The translations under genes and the position numbers were made by a program. Positions 43,791-57,100 of a DNA stretch of 64,000 nucleotides are shown here, piece by piece. Source of the stretch: Plasmopara viticola. Lineage: Eukaryota; Oomycota; Peronosporomycetes; Peronosporales; Peronosporaceae. The notes under the pieces are model-generated. The model was not told where the DNA came from. It ran no database searches and saw only the letters and a list, made by a program, of their open reading frames with translations. Positions within the stretch are counted from its first letter, which is position 1. Each line of letters starts with the position of its first letter. The DNA is taken from contig MBPM02000014.1 of the NCBI GenBank assembly GCA_001695595.3, forward strand, positions 434,001 to 498,000, given 5' to 3'.

Positions 43791-46030
43791 ATGGTATCAT
43801 CCCTGGTGCAGAGTAGCGATGGACCGTCCATCAGAGAGGCTGGGACAGGCGATCAAGAACAGGACGGGCAACAATTTGTCGACAATGACGAAGAAGAGAC
43901 CACGAAAGTTATTGGAGACGACAGTGGAGACGATTCTGTATCGGATCCATTTTTCATGGACGATATTTCCTGGGACGAACTGGAGACGGAGCACGATTGT
44001 CACGAGCAATTCGCGCCGGTTCCATCGAGCACTTCGTGCCCAATCTGTCTCCGCCCGATTCAATTCCCTATTCGGCAAGACTGTGGCCATGTACTTTGCT
44101 GGTCTTGTTTGCAGCAATCGCTCTTGTTACTGAATGATTGTCCGCTGTGTCAAGCCCAGCACGCTTTTAAAGCTGGAAGCAATGATATGGCATCAGCCCC
44201 GGAATCAGATATGCGCTTGATGGGGGTTTCTCATGTTGCAACAGGACCACTTCCTTCTTATATGCCAGTATGTTTATCTACGAATTAGTAGCGAAGTCTT
44301 TGCTTTTGCCATTGCTAATGACGCCGTTGACATTGTGTGCAGATCCTTTCGTTCGGAATGCATGATAATTGCAGTAATGGCAGCATCAGGGTTAATTCCG
44401 TCATGTCAAGTATTGACAACGCGAGTAGGAGACATCATGACATTTTGTCGAACCCGAGTGATGTTTCTCTGCAGCTGGACAATCTTAGCGATTTGGATGG
44501 CGTTATTAATTTTGATGATCTTGTCTTGCCCGACAACAACTGCCCTTCACCTCCGATTGCAGCTAACACATCTCGTAGCAGTAGCTTCGCGCCGAGACGC
44601 GCAAGATTTATACGACCATTGCCACGAAAAATGAACAATGGCGTATCTAGACAATCATCTTCGTTCGGTTTGACGCCGACTACATCCGCGCCAGAAGCTA
44701 CTCAGTCTCTTTCGAGCCAAATAGGCAAAAGAAAAGCAAGACCACGAAAAATCAGACGCGGAGAGCTTGCAATCGCTTTAATGGAATGGGCAACAGTGAG
44801 GACAGAAGGCATCCCGCCGGATCGGCGATACGACTGTGGATTGGCAATATACAAGAGCTTACTGATTGTCGTCGGTGGCATCGTTGGCAATCTTCGGCTA
44901 AACGATTTGCACGTATTAGATCTTGCAGCGCAGCCGTCGCCTCGCTGGACTGAACCGCAAATAAGCGGACGTGCACCTCAGTCAGGTACCCTTCTACAAA
45001 TTTTTATCCTCGGCGATGACTTGTATGCGATCGGCGGGACCATTGACGGGATATTTCTCAATGAGCTGCACCGGCTTCACCTCAGTGCGTATCTATGTCA
45101 AACATTCAATCTTGATGCGATTTTACGACTTAATGGACTTTACACGTGTGTTGTCTATCACAGAGTCTAACAATTGGAAGTGGGAAAAATTAACAGTTGC
45201 CGGAACGCCGCCGTCAATGCGTTACTGGTACTCGCTTGTAGTCTTGAAAGCTATGGCAATTTTGTATGGCGGTTATGGACACTCCCAAAGACTCAGTGAC
45301 ACGTTTGCGCTTCGATTTGGTACGTTGTGTGCATTGATGGGCGTGAGCTTAGGTACTAAATATCATCTTTTTTACATAATGCTGAACAAAACAATAACTG
45401 GCGTGCAGACACTGAGCAACCAACATGGATAAAGCTTCAACCCCGTGGTGATAGTCCTGGACCGTCATCGACGCATTCTGTGTGCGTTGTCAAAGACCGT
45501 ATGTACATTTTTGGAGGATACGATGGCAAATGTCGTCGCGGTCAGGTGTTTGCTTTCGAAATCGGTAAATCCAATTTTCTGCCTACACTAATGATATTTC
45601 TTATAGCTGTTTTTTGGCGTTTTCGTGCAGAATTCGTGACAAATGAACGCATTGACTGCGCGTGGCGCAAGGTTGAGACACAAGGGCACGGGCCTGCATC
45701 ACGCTACACACACTCCGGCGCCAGTATTGGCTCCCAGTTAATTGTTTATGGAGGCAACACTGGAATCTTGAAGGGCGACGCGTACGTGTTGGGGCTTGAA
45801 ACTGGTACGATTTTATTATTTTGATAAAGGCTTGACGGTACGAACAAAATCTTATTGCTTCTGACACAGGTGAAGACGCCCTGACCTGGAAATTAGTCAC
45901 GTGTGATCCTCCATTGATCCCTCGCGCCTGGCACAGGGCAGTTGTTTACAAGGACGCAATGTACGTGTTTGGAGGGTATACAGCACAGGGCAACGACAAC
46001 AACGTCATTCGGATAACTTTTAAGCCGTGA
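43791..46030 (+). CDS. RING-finger kelch-repeat protein, six exons
   Basis: Proposed exons: 43,791-44,267, 44,343-45,084, 45,164-45,319, 45,409-45,564, 45,631-45,804 and 45,870-46,030. Introns are 65-89 nt, all GT-AG, and splicing gives one frame of 621 residues. A C3HC4 RING lies at about residues 83-120 (CPIC, then DCGHVLCWSC, then CPLC). After a basic, Ser-rich linker (KRKARPRKIRR), five or six kelch repeats follow, with the usual GG or YGG pairs and a Trp. Examples are LYAIGGTIDG, AILYGGYGHS, MYIFGGYDGK, LIVYGGNTG and MYVFGGY. Each repeat is completed only by intron removal. The RING suggests E3 ubiquitin ligase activity with the kelch propeller binding the substrate; the substrate is unknown. 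The N-terminus is acidic. Confidence 0.85.
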
Positions 46031-46989
46031 AACGATTCTTGTGTTTCTCGTTTTGATTGGGGGCTTGCTGATCTGTAGACGCCGCTCGACCTAGCCAATC
46101 CGCATTAAAATATTTATTCGCCTTATCCTAAGCAAAATGTAACACTACTAAAGCTTGTGTGGGCATCTGATCGCTTATTAAGAACTGGAGACATGCTTAT
46201 TTGGAAGGACCGTACCGGTATATAGTTTGTATATTTTTTCTGGGCTACAAATTGTATTTCTTTGTATAGCATGGACTCTATCCGACCCTTATGATACTGG
46301 ATGTTTAAGATGCCAAAGTATATGAACCGATAGAAACCGAAATACAGGGAATTAACAGAAAAGCACTTGGCATCTGACATTATACAGCTTTGTGAGGAAA
46401 TTAATCTATTTGGTGCAAGTATCAGAAGTGTCAAATCATTCCGAGATAATTCTTTGCTAATAAATCAATCTTTGAGTAAAGCTTCTCCAGCTAGGAATAG
46501 ATTATTCAAACTTTTTTTAGCTAATTAAGAGCGCAAAATTCCATTTCTTTCAACATCAAATCATTTATATCATCCTTTGGAGCAACTTCATTCACTTTAG
46601 GCCCTCTGCATTGTCGGATTCTATTAATGAAGCAAAACTTCAGTATTGTTATCGTAAAAACTTTCAAATCGGGTCGATTGTGTTGCTTACTGCAAGGGTA
46701 CAACACACTTCATAATCTGCAATAGTCATCACGCCCGATAGCGTTTACAATTATATTTCATAGCATCAAGAATTATTGGAGCTCCCAATCCCATCGAATC
46801 AAAGTGGTCATTGTTGCACATACAAGCCCAATCCCAACACCTGATACTAATCAGAGCAATACGATGTAGCTTTACTACTATTGGAGTTTTGTTAAGGACA
46901 TGTATTAAATTGATTATTCTTGTAGTGCATTAGCAGTCGATTCACCAAATTAATTTGATTATGGAACCATAATTTGATGTCTAGAAAGA
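46031..46989. other. Intergenic, nothing recognised
   Basis: AT-rich DNA between the kelch gene and the second PLV relic. The left end of that relic cannot be placed. Confidence 0.35.
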
Positions 46990-48290
46990 GTTTGACTTAC
47001 AATTTGAATGATGACTGATAGAACGCAAATAGCAGATTCCTTTTCATGTGCTTGACGACTAGTCCTGATACTCTTGTCAGTGTTAGCAAGAATAAGCGTG
47101 TTGTAATTGTCGTTGTTGACAACAATGGCTCGTATCAATCAGGAACTGTTTTCACTAATGCGACTTCACAACCTAATGGCTGGACTGGCTATGGCAGTCT
47201 TTTGATATGCATAAGTAGTCGTTCTTTATGTAGTAACAACTGAACATAAGTCTACTTCTGCTCTTAATGGTACTCTTAATCGTTTTGCGGTAGACATGAA
47301 GACTGGTGTACGGAACATACAAGATAAATTGGCGGTTAAAGTTGACGGTAAAAGTGTCATTACGAGCAATGACTATATATTTTTTTGGAACAATTCGCCC
47401 TAAACGGTTGCTCCACGGTTCCAGTATTGATATCAAGTGCAGCGCCCGGTTTTCCGAATGCAGGAAAACTTACGACTGGTGAAGCTGGCTTACTTCGAGT
47501 AGCTTATGGCATTATGTCCAACAACATTACACAGGTCTCAACTTCTGATCAAATTTTCTCGTTTACAACGACTCGTCTTTATATCCTTGCTGTTATTAAG
47601 CGAAACCAAGTCAAACTGTTGCTAAACTTGTTACGAAAGTCAATCACCTCAATTGCTAAGCAATGTAATCCAAAATGAAAGCAGGCACTGGTCGAAAAAA
47701 CTGTTAGCAAAACGCTCCGTTTCGCTTTCAATTATCATCAAGCTTAAAGAATATCAAACACATTGTCCTGATGCCATTCAATGAAATTAGCAGTGGTCGT
47801 TTCGTAAGCGCAACGAATATTGGACAGCTTTTGTTCTCATGTGATAGTGCTCGTTGGACGTGTCAACCAGGAGCAAACATTTGCAATTTCCAAGTCATGA
47901 TTGGCAATGAAGATGCATTCAACATAACACATAATTACTCATTCGAATCGGTCCAAGACGAAGTCAAAAAGCCCGGAGCGATTTGTGGAGCTATATCGCA
48001 TGAGACTAGCAATGGATTAATTGATTCCTACTGGTCAGCGTGTTCTAATTGCAGACTGTTTTTGATAAATAAATCCAGATGTGCCTCAATCTATTCTTAT
48101 CTCCGGTACCAATACTTGCAGTCAAATAATGAATTGTTTAAACCTCGTCATTTACGGTCGCTCTATGTTTTTTGACCGTTTGAGCGGTGAATTGGTTAAA
48201 TATGAGTAGATTGATGTTCGTCAGCCGCCAAAGAAATTCAAGTTTTTGGTCGACAAAACTATTGAGCTTCATTCAATTTCCCTTCAGCTC
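46990..48290 (+). pseudogene. Major capsid protein relic of the second PLV
   Basis: The best part is 47,771-48,175: FQVMIGNEDAFNITHNYSFE, DEVKKPGAICGA, NGLIDSYW and RLFLINKSR. It parallels ITVGN...FVQEMSKSGVDGG...SAGLLSQRQWESLYRF...VDIGRR in the capsid of the 16-kb element. Upstream frames include VDNNGSYQSGTVF and GKLTTGEAGLLRVAYGIM, and downstream is QPPKKFKFLVDK. At least four breaks are needed to join them. Confidence 0.55.
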
Positions 48291-48371
48291 CATCTCAAGT
48301 TTCTTCACACGATGGAGTAATTTTTCTCATACAGATGTTGATTGTTGTAATTTACTATAATCAATGTTCAT

Positions 48372-50892
48372 CTAATATCCTTTTATGTCGTTTTCATCCA
48401 ATTTCTTCAGATTTTCATTTGGTATCATTGAGAGTAATTTTATGTATTCAGCTGCATACAAATCTTGACTAATGAAACCTTTTTTTAATTGTTTGATTTG
48501 ACCCTCTGTATTTGTATTCATAAACGTTTAGATATCGCAATAATTAGTCTCTGATTGGTCGATGATGTCCTTGCATCTCCAATCTGATGTACAATACATC
48601 GATGAACACTGAATCGGACCACAAAAATAGCAGCGACGCTCATCGAAACGGGGCTTCATTGACTTGTAGGGTATATCGTAGATGTCCTAGTAGAACATGG
48701 AAATCCTTTGACACTGAATGTATGAGAAATTGATCCACTTGCATGTTAAGTAGAAATTGGTGATGTAGCTCCAAATCCTAAACGCCCGTTTGTGTCAAGA
48801 TTCATCTTTGTTGAGTTATCGACTCTGAATCGCAAGTCATTATTAGTCAAATTGCCCATCCAAGTAGCATCTGTACTTGTCGCGTTTACTCTTGAGTTGA
48901 CAAAAATCTATTGGTGAAGCATTGTTTTGATTGCAGATCTAATACTTTTGCGTAGAAATCATCAACATAATTTGTTGATAAAATACAGGTATAGCAGCAA
49001 CTGCAGTAGCATTAGCTGCAAATGCTTCAGTTGAGAAATTTTCAAACGTTTAGATAGTCTCGTTAAAGTAACGAAGTCACCAGTAGCTGCCGCAGTTTGT
49101 TGAGATAATATTACTCCAAAAGGTATTGCATCACTTGCTGCATTTTAGAATGCAATTACCGCAGCATTATACTGACCATTAGCATTACTGTGGATGAGAT
49201 ATTGAAAACAAAAGCGCTTGCAACACTGGTACCTGTAGATTAAGTAGCGTCTGATAATGTAAAATTAACTTTACCAAGATTAATTAAATTTCGATTTGAA
49301 TCAACTACTAAAGCTTTCCTAACTTCAACCGCGCCAGGGGTAGTATCAACATAGTTTGACTCAGATGCTGTTGCTGTAATTAATGTACCGCCTGACTATA
49401 ATCCAGCCGTAATATTATTGCGATTAGTTAAATTAACTAAATTTGCGTTATTTATACAAGTTAGTTGGAGACCTCCATTAGCTTCTAATGCTAATGATGT
49501 ATTATCAGATGTACTATCATTACGTGAATCAACATCACCACAAGCGCGATCAATTTGAAGTTGGTAACAAGATTTTGATGCAGTAATTCATACTGATATT
49601 GGAATATATATATTAGTAATACTTAACGAAGATGGTAATGTGAAATTTCCAGTAGATATGATATTTGGTTGAGCCGCAGTCTGGAATGTTCCAGATAAGA
49701 AAGTAGCCGATATTGAAGGACTTCAACTAATAGTTTCTGATAATGTAACATATGACACTTAAAGCCTCAGGCAATGTTAAACTAGTAAGCGTTTCAACTG
49801 ATGTGATATTTGATTGAGCTGTAGTTTGTAATGTTGCACTTAATGCTGTAGCACTTAGCGATGATATTCCGAATATTATTTCTGATGAAGTTATTGCCAT
49901 TTCTGTTGTATTACTTGTTTATAAGACTGAATTGGTTGCTGCAGATGTTTCAAGATACGCACTTCCGTTGTTAAAAGATCAAAACACATGCTAATTTTCC
50001 ATTCTTGGTATTGAATCATTGCCCATTTGTAATACTACTTAATGTGGTTGTTCCGCTACGTATTACACTAGTTAACTTCTTAGAGATGTAATATTAGGCC
50101 GAGTAGCGCTTTAAAGTATAATAGTAATTGACGTAGCTGTAAGAGTCTTTAAAGTTTCAATCGATGTATTATTTGGGTGAGCAGCTGTTTGAAGTGTTCC
50201 ATATAAATTTGAAGCGGTTTATTCGTAGCTGTCGAAATGTTATAAACTGCTTCATTTACATTCGTTAACAATGAAATTTGCGCTGAAGTATTATTCGTGG
50301 CATAAGCTAACGAATAACTACTAAATGGTCGGAGACAACATCGAGTTCCATTAAACCACTGCCGATATCAAACTGTCCCATCATTAATTTGAAACGAGCA
50401 TTTGTCAAAGCTGTTGATCCAATGATCTATTTCTTAGCAGGAGATGGAGTATTTATGCTTATGAATCAAAGAATCCCATGTAACCTCTCTGTTTCTATTT
50501 TTTCTCAAATGAAACATATCCGCTGTTGTACTGCCAATTGTTTGATCTCCAGATACTAAATTAACAGTAAGCACGTGCTACTCAGTAGAGAGTTATTACA
50601 AGTTAAAGGTGTAGATCCGCTGATATTGAGTTGTGACTAGAAAAAATCCCTAGGCTGTGCATCTGTTTAAAGACTTTCTATTAATTGCAATATTAGTGTT
50701 TGCGATGTCTCTGTTAAAATCGACAGCAATCAATTTCCCAGCAGATTCCGTTTTTGGTGTGTTACCCGACAGCACAGCACAGTCAAAGCAGTCATTGCCC
50801 CACTTCAATATATATTTACAAATCCGAAGTGTCATCACTACATTTCTTTTGTTATATCGCAAATCGCCAATACTAATAGCCAAGTACTTCAA
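48372..50892 (-). pseudogene. Fibre relic with S74-like C-terminus, second PLV
   Basis: Minus-strand, Ser/Thr/Ala-rich degenerate repeats over 2.5 kb. KMNLDTNGRLGFGATSP (about 48,810-48,760) is the classical signature of phage-type fibre tips, like NVGIGT in the other element. At about 48,600 SDWRCKDIIDQ resembles the S74 opening S-D-x-R-x-K. The end helix GQIKQLKKGFISQDLYAAEY runs to a TAG at 48,372. Stops and frameshifts occur throughout. Confidence 0.55.
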
Positions 50893-51079
50893 TGAGCCAC
50901 TAGAGTCTGATAGATTGTGTGAGGAATAGAGTTAGGCGGAAGCATTTTGCAAAACGGTCATATGTATAATATAACAGATAGAATTGTCGTACAAGATCAG
51001 CAATCAAAGATTACTAAGCAGCACCTTCGGTGCGATATACGTTCAATTTCTGATTTTGGTGGGATGCGCCCAAAGGATT

Positions 51080-51835
51080 TCAAGAAAAAACTTTTAGAGT
51101 AAAGGAAAAGCTTGGTACCCAGAAGCTTTTCCGAATGGAATTTTTAGGTCGAAGTTTTCTGGTTCTAGCTTTTCATATACTTCTAAAGTTTCCACACGTT
51201 CATAGTCACCTTCATGTTATAGCACGCGATCCTGACCTTAAGTCGTACGATTACATTAAAGAAAATTTACCAAGTTTTGTGACGTTTAATGATTCCGATG
51301 CTCCTCCAAGTTTTGAAGGTATCAAAGAGATTCTAAATGCTTATAAACTTGTTCTTATTGGTGATCATTCCAACAATAATAGGCTACATATAGATTTATT
51401 AAGTCAATTCTTTTATCGAGGAAGACACAAATTACTTTCGGATATCGTAATATCTGACAATTATTTTGCTACTGCAAGATGATTAGTTCGATCTAAATAC
51501 ATCGCTATTTTAACATCAGATCCAAAACGCGATCTACTACTAACTTTGAAAGAATTATAATGCTTGAAGTAAATGAAGACGAAATCTACATGGATCACAA
51601 ACAAGCAACATCTGAAAAGGAACAGATCGTCGACGCTGTCAATCTCGGAATCGTCTCCGAATCCGTTGCGGGAAATTTAGGCATCAATCTCGACTTAATG
51701 TTAGACTTACTGGAAACTAATGTCAGCGAACATCATTATTGGCCTGATGATGTTCAAGTAGTGTCTATGGATTATCTATCTATTCCATCCAAAAACAGAA
51801 AGACTATCAATGAAGAAGCCATATATACGACATAG
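51080..51835 (+). pseudogene. Packaging ATPase relic, second PLV
   Basis: FRMEFLGRSFLVLAFHILLK aligns with FRMRVASLSGSGKSNTLLY of the 16-kb element, showing that the Walker A Gly-Lys is lost. SYDYIKENL aligns with LYDHLKDTI, YKLVLIGDHS with KLIIFDDLI (Walker B acidic pair damaged), and FFYRGRHKLLSDIVISDNYF with YFIRGRKQGFSMIYISQSYF. A stop follows at 51,480; the C-terminal part runs on near 51,560 in another frame. Confidence 0.6.
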
Positions 51836-51840
51836 CCCTT

Positions 51841-53709
51841 TCCGACACAAGGTTTCGGATAATTATGGTGCGATTCCGCAAATGGTGTTTCAACTTTTGG
51901 AAGCCTGCTTACTGATGTCAAGAGCAAACTATCCATCACCAGACGTTTAGTGGAAAAAGGTCAGCCGTGTGCTTGAAAATAGATTATGGAGTATGTGCAC
52001 GGAGGCACCGATTTTGTGGTCCAATAGGCGATTTTTATAAATGAGTTTGCAATTAAAGCGCTTCACGCAACTCTTTAACTTTCTTGCTGAAAAAGTTCAA
52101 TTCTAGTTAAAAGCCTCTAAACAGAAACTAAATTTAGTACGGAAATGATTATCTTACCTCGCAAAAAGTCAGCTTAATGGAATCAACAGGGTAAGTGATG
52201 CGATTGCAATTGCCCAAGGAAAAGAAAAAGAAATTTCAGATAGACACAAGCCAAGTCGCTGTGCTTGTGAGTGATCTTGCCTTGCACTTAGGACTTTCAT
52301 ATGGAGGCGGCGACGATTAAAGAGGCGAGTTAAATTGCTTTTCTAGGTATATTTTAACCAATACCGTGCGTGATCCTCTTAAAGGCTTTCATTTACGTCT
52401 AGAACCTCGTCTAAGGCCTGATGACTCATGATTAATCCAAATCAACTCGAGTGCTGATGAGCATAGCAATTATTTGGCGCTATGAATACGGTAAACATCC
52501 GTGCTTGTCATGGTTTGAACCGACGAAGTAAAACTTTTCAGAGTCAAAGCCTTTTAATCTTGAAAAAGTTTCGCCCTTAAAACCAGGAAGGCATCGGTCG
52601 TCAATAGTGTCGGCCACTTTATTAGTAACATTTAAGTTTTCTCGATGGGTGTGTGGTTGATACACACCGTGGTCATATAGTTCTGAACTGATTGACTGCT
52701 CTTAGAAAAATTCTAGCTACTGGTTGTACCACAAGCGTACAAGGGTATGATAAACCATTGAGAGTTGCACAGGTCGAAATATGTGCACGATTGAAGTCGA
52801 CTAGAATTGTTGACTGGTAGTCTAATAAAGATATTATAGCAAGCAAATGCAAGTTTAATTGGCAAAGTAGCTGATTCTAGATTTATCTAAGCCCAAAATA
52901 GACCTGGTTGTGCAACATTAGGGTCTGGACAGGACGACGTCATTTGTCATCTTGACACAAATTGACTCGATTCTTGGCATACAATGGCATGAAACTAGGG
53001 TCAAAGAGATGGGTTAAGAAAGTGCGTATCAGCCGTTTAATTTTTTTTAATTAGAAATTAGTGAGTCATTTTCAGCCTTTGGCTTCTTTGAATGCAATGC
53101 TGGGCAAGTAAACGATCGAAAACAACAACCATACGTATCGAAAGTACTAGTATATTTCCATAGGAAAAGACCCCGCTTTTAACCTAAAACTATGAAAGCG
53201 CCTATTCCTATGGATAGTACTAACGTATATATTTTTTGTGGCGTAAAAGCCGTGACCGGCAGAATTGCCTTTAGCGACATTTACGTCAAGAATACTTCCC
53301 ACAAAAGGTACAAAAATAATTAGTGTGTTCTGCTCTTGTCTGTTTTCTCTTTTTGTCAGCTCGATGGTCTATATAGAGATGGTGGTTTTCATAAGGTCAC
53401 TTCTGGTCCAGGCACAAATCTGGTATCATACGTGCGACGGGTAAAGCCCAGTCGTCGTGCTTGATGACGTCACCCATCCACATGATCTCTCTTTTCTCAT
53501 CATAAAAGGATGCAGCTAATCTGGTATATATCGTGGCTTTGTAGCTAATCAGATCTGACGTAGGCGTTCGAGAATGTTATGCAATTTATAACTTTCGTGA
53601 CTGTATCAAGAAACTTCCACGCAGTGAATATTGGGAGACCTTAGCTTCGTAAAAGTATCAAGCTCGGCCCTGGACCATTCTAACACCTTTCATACGCTTT
53701 CACCGGAAG
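51841..53709. other. Gene-poor stretch
   Basis: No recognisable gene. A short open stretch near 52,200-52,317 (QLPKEKKKKFQIDTSQVAVL) looks protein-like but has no match I can name; it may be a leftover of the second PLV. Confidence 0.3.
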
Positions 53710-54143
53710 TGTGACGTAGTCGTCGTCACTGACAGCTTCGACGGTAACGGCTATTACGCCATATAACCGGGGTACGTATGCATTTGTACTTTCTATAATA
53801 ATAGGCGATTATGCAGTATCAGACTAGAACAAAGTTCCAGATGTTCAATAGTCATTGACAATTAAAATACTATATTGGCTGAAAGATAATTCAGGATGTG
53901 TAAAAAGTCAGATGGAGTAAAGAGAAATAAAAGCCTTCAGGAAGCTAACAATAAAAGAATTAAAGCCAGCAATTAGGCTGTATCACGGCAAGAATCTATA
54001 AGAGCTCTCGTTGAATTTTACTTCGTAATTTTCTCCAAGCAATTGACAATCCTTTTCCTTCTACGACTTCGCCCCACGCGACCTCAAAGCTTTGTTAGGT
54101 GACCGTCCTTCGATAAGCTTTCTCCACGACTGTGAAGATACTG
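53710..54143 (+). repeat. LTR-like repeat, copy B
   Basis: Diverged partner of 174-585. It begins TGTGACGTAG, includes CGGTAACGGCTATTACG, GCGATTATGCAG, TATTGGCTGAAAG, and TTTCTCCACGACTGTG, and ends near TACTGCA. No coding region of a retroelement is attached, so it looks like a solo LTR. Confidence 0.45.
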
Positions 54144-57100
54144 CATGTGTAGAAGTGACATCCGACGAACGTCACTAAAACAACGCCCCGCTGGCGGTTT
54201 CTTACATCGTCACTGCGGTGTGATTATTCAGCATTAGTGGGAGATGCGGGTTGAAGTGTCGTCGGTCCCTGCAGTACGTGTGATTTAACCGAAAGCTTTT
54301 GACGATAATTGTACGCAATATCGCAATCTAGAGGTTTGCTATGACGAAAAGTACACAACTTAAGATTGGCACCAAAAGCAGGACCCTTAATTAACCGTGG
54401 AACGGCAGAGTTGACTTTGCTTGGGACGGATTTTAGGATTCAGGATGTAAACATTGCCATCGTTAAGCAGCAAAGCTGGTTGCAGGTATATCTTCTCAAA
54501 GGGATCAAGAAGCTCTTAACGTTCAGGAGTCGGAAAAGTTTTGAACAGTCAGACAGGCAAGGATAATTTGCCTGTTAGAAAGATGATTGCACAAAATATG
54601 CGCAATCGAAACAAACCACAAATCCGCGAGCTTTGAAAAATGTTTGCTACTACAATCTTCATTTTCCTCATTACATGGGCTCTTCGCTGTAAAATTAGTC
54701 TGAGTCGGCCTTGTCTTCATGTCCAATCTAACTGATCGTGCTATTTGTTAAAGTGATTGCGATCGGCTGAACTTCATTTGGCTCCGTACGTGCAAAACCA
54801 CGAGCTCTTCTTCCTTTCATTGCTTATTTGTGCATATAGATACCGATCTAATAAACCTTAATTACGTGCATAGGACAACGAGTAAAGGATATGACGGTTT
54901 CTTTAACAGATGGCACAAGATCAAAATGCTATTCAATCTAAGCGGTCTGCAATCTAAAATCAAGAAAGTCCCTGTATTTAGTGCTGAGTCAGCAAACCGC
55001 GATCATTCACTAGCTACATCAGAAGAAGATTTGCTTTCTCGTCTCGTCTCAACTGCTTCGCTGATACTTTCTGTCACAAATGTCAAATCAAATAAGCATC
55101 TACGAACGAGAGTCGCTTGGTGAAGCGGCTTTTTAACCTTTGTCTACTGCTCAAATCGGCTTTGATAAAGATTTGTAGACATATGGCTACCCATTAGATT
55201 CAGCAGAATCAATATGTTTGTTTAGGATTTTCATGATCTCATTCATCAGCTGTCTACACCTCGAGAATGGTTGTTTTTAGCTATAGGATCCCAAGAGAAT
55301 CTGCTCATAGAGGATTACGTTCGGGGTGAGTGGATTGAAATGAGTAAAAAAGATCAAAATGAAATTTCTAATCGAGAATGACGTTAAAAAACAGTGACAC
55401 CAAAAAGCACATTTCTTATTAGCAGCTGCTAGGATTAAGTAGGCACTCAAAAACCCACTCCCCATTTAGCAGGAAACACGAAGAAAAGGCGCTCATTGCC
55501 TACTAATTCACAGGTAGCGTGTATATTGCCTCGGCGAGCACTCGTCTTGCATTTCTTCGTAAAACTATTAAAGAGGTCAAAGCGGCTTTTTAGCAAAGAG
55601 TAAGACTTTAAGGCGTTTACCTCTTTGTCCGTCTCTCTGGCGATTTGTTAAAGCCTCATTCACAGCAAACACTAGGATATAGGTCTCGTCTTCTAGTGCG
55701 CTTCTTAATGGTGTCATTAACTTTAGAAAGCAAAAAAGAAGAGTCGCTGTATGAATCCCTACAGTAACCTAAGAAATTGAAATTACTTCTGATGTGGGCA
55801 CATACCGCGTTTAAACTGGCAATTTATAAGCGCAACCAAACGAAAGAAGTTAAGATAATCTTTGACTCCGAAATTTATACCAATCCTCCAATTTAAAGTT
55901 TACTGGTAATAATCTTTGATCACATTAGGCGAAGTCACCATCCCACAGAGCCTTGGCAAACAAGTTATAGCCCAAAACCTCTGATTTTTGGCAATAAACG
56001 CTGTGTTCACAAAGGAACATCTCTTTGGAATGGCTGGAAGCGCTCACATAGTGAATTTTGCCGTCTTTTAAAGCTCGAGGCAATGTCTTTCGAGAAAAAT
56101 CAGCTATATACACTGCTAGCCTAATTTCACCATCGGACATGCGCGAGCTGCATTAGGACAATACTTTTTAATGCAAACCACGAAGATAGGACTACTTGAT
56201 CGTGTCATTGCCGAACTCGAGCCTTGCCTGAGAGTTTTCACCGAAAATGTAATCTCTTAGAGCTCCTAAATCTAATTTCAATGAAAGTTTGGACGGTTCC
56301 TTATTCCTAGATAGAACTGTTCTGGAAGGCAACATTTTTGCTGTCAGGCCTGAAGCATTAATCTTCTGCCAGCGCTTCCAAATATTCGCCCTGACAATTG
56401 TGCAAAGCGTACATGCTTTCTAATAGTGTTATTGATACAGATCGGCTCTTGGTGCCGCTAAATGTAGATGCAATGTGCCAACATATGCACTGAAAGACAT
56501 GAAATAAGAGACAACCAGCTTCATCAAAGCTTAAAATGGATTCGTAAACTAAAAAAATCTGAGCGCATTGACATATAAGGCTAGTTTAACTCCAAGAATC
56601 ATGGAATGCATACATTTGATGCTTATATGTACTCTTTGTTTAATGCAATCTTTTTCGAAATAAAGTTTCGCGGCTTAAGTAAGTGATCGATGCATTGTTC
56701 AAAATCCCATTCCTTGTCGAAGTTTTGCTGACCACTATCCGATCTACAAGACTTCCAAGCATAATTGCGCTTTTTTTGCACACGACAGGCAGCCTGTCAC
56801 AGCTTGCTTTTCAAGATTAATTAAGAAAACCAAGATAGGATGTCGTGCCTACCTAAAGTGCAGAATGAAATTTGGTGAATATAAAATAAGTAGAGATAGG
56901 TCCAAAGCGTATCATACTATTAGGTAACAGTTTATATGTACACTCTGCTACACATGTCGGACCCTTGAAACTGAGAATAGAAAAAGATCACCTACCGAGA
57001 AAAATAGTATATCTTTCTGCATGCCTTCTCTTTTTAAGGCGCTGTGCGACCCCGTCACATACGGTAGATCTTTGTAGCCAATTCTTTGCTGACGAGGTTG

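Larger units (their letters stand above)
46990..51840. mobile_element. Second, older PLV-type relic
   Basis: It carries three virus-like pieces: a capsid C-terminus (plus), a fibre with chaperone-like end (minus) and a packaging ATPase (plus). The order and strands match the sequence MCP - fibre - ATPase of the element at 28.1-33.7 kb. Residue-level similarity between the two is low, so it comes from another lineage. No terminal repeats, helicase or recombinase were found. Stops are denser than in the 16-kb element, suggesting an older insertion. Confidence 0.6.
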
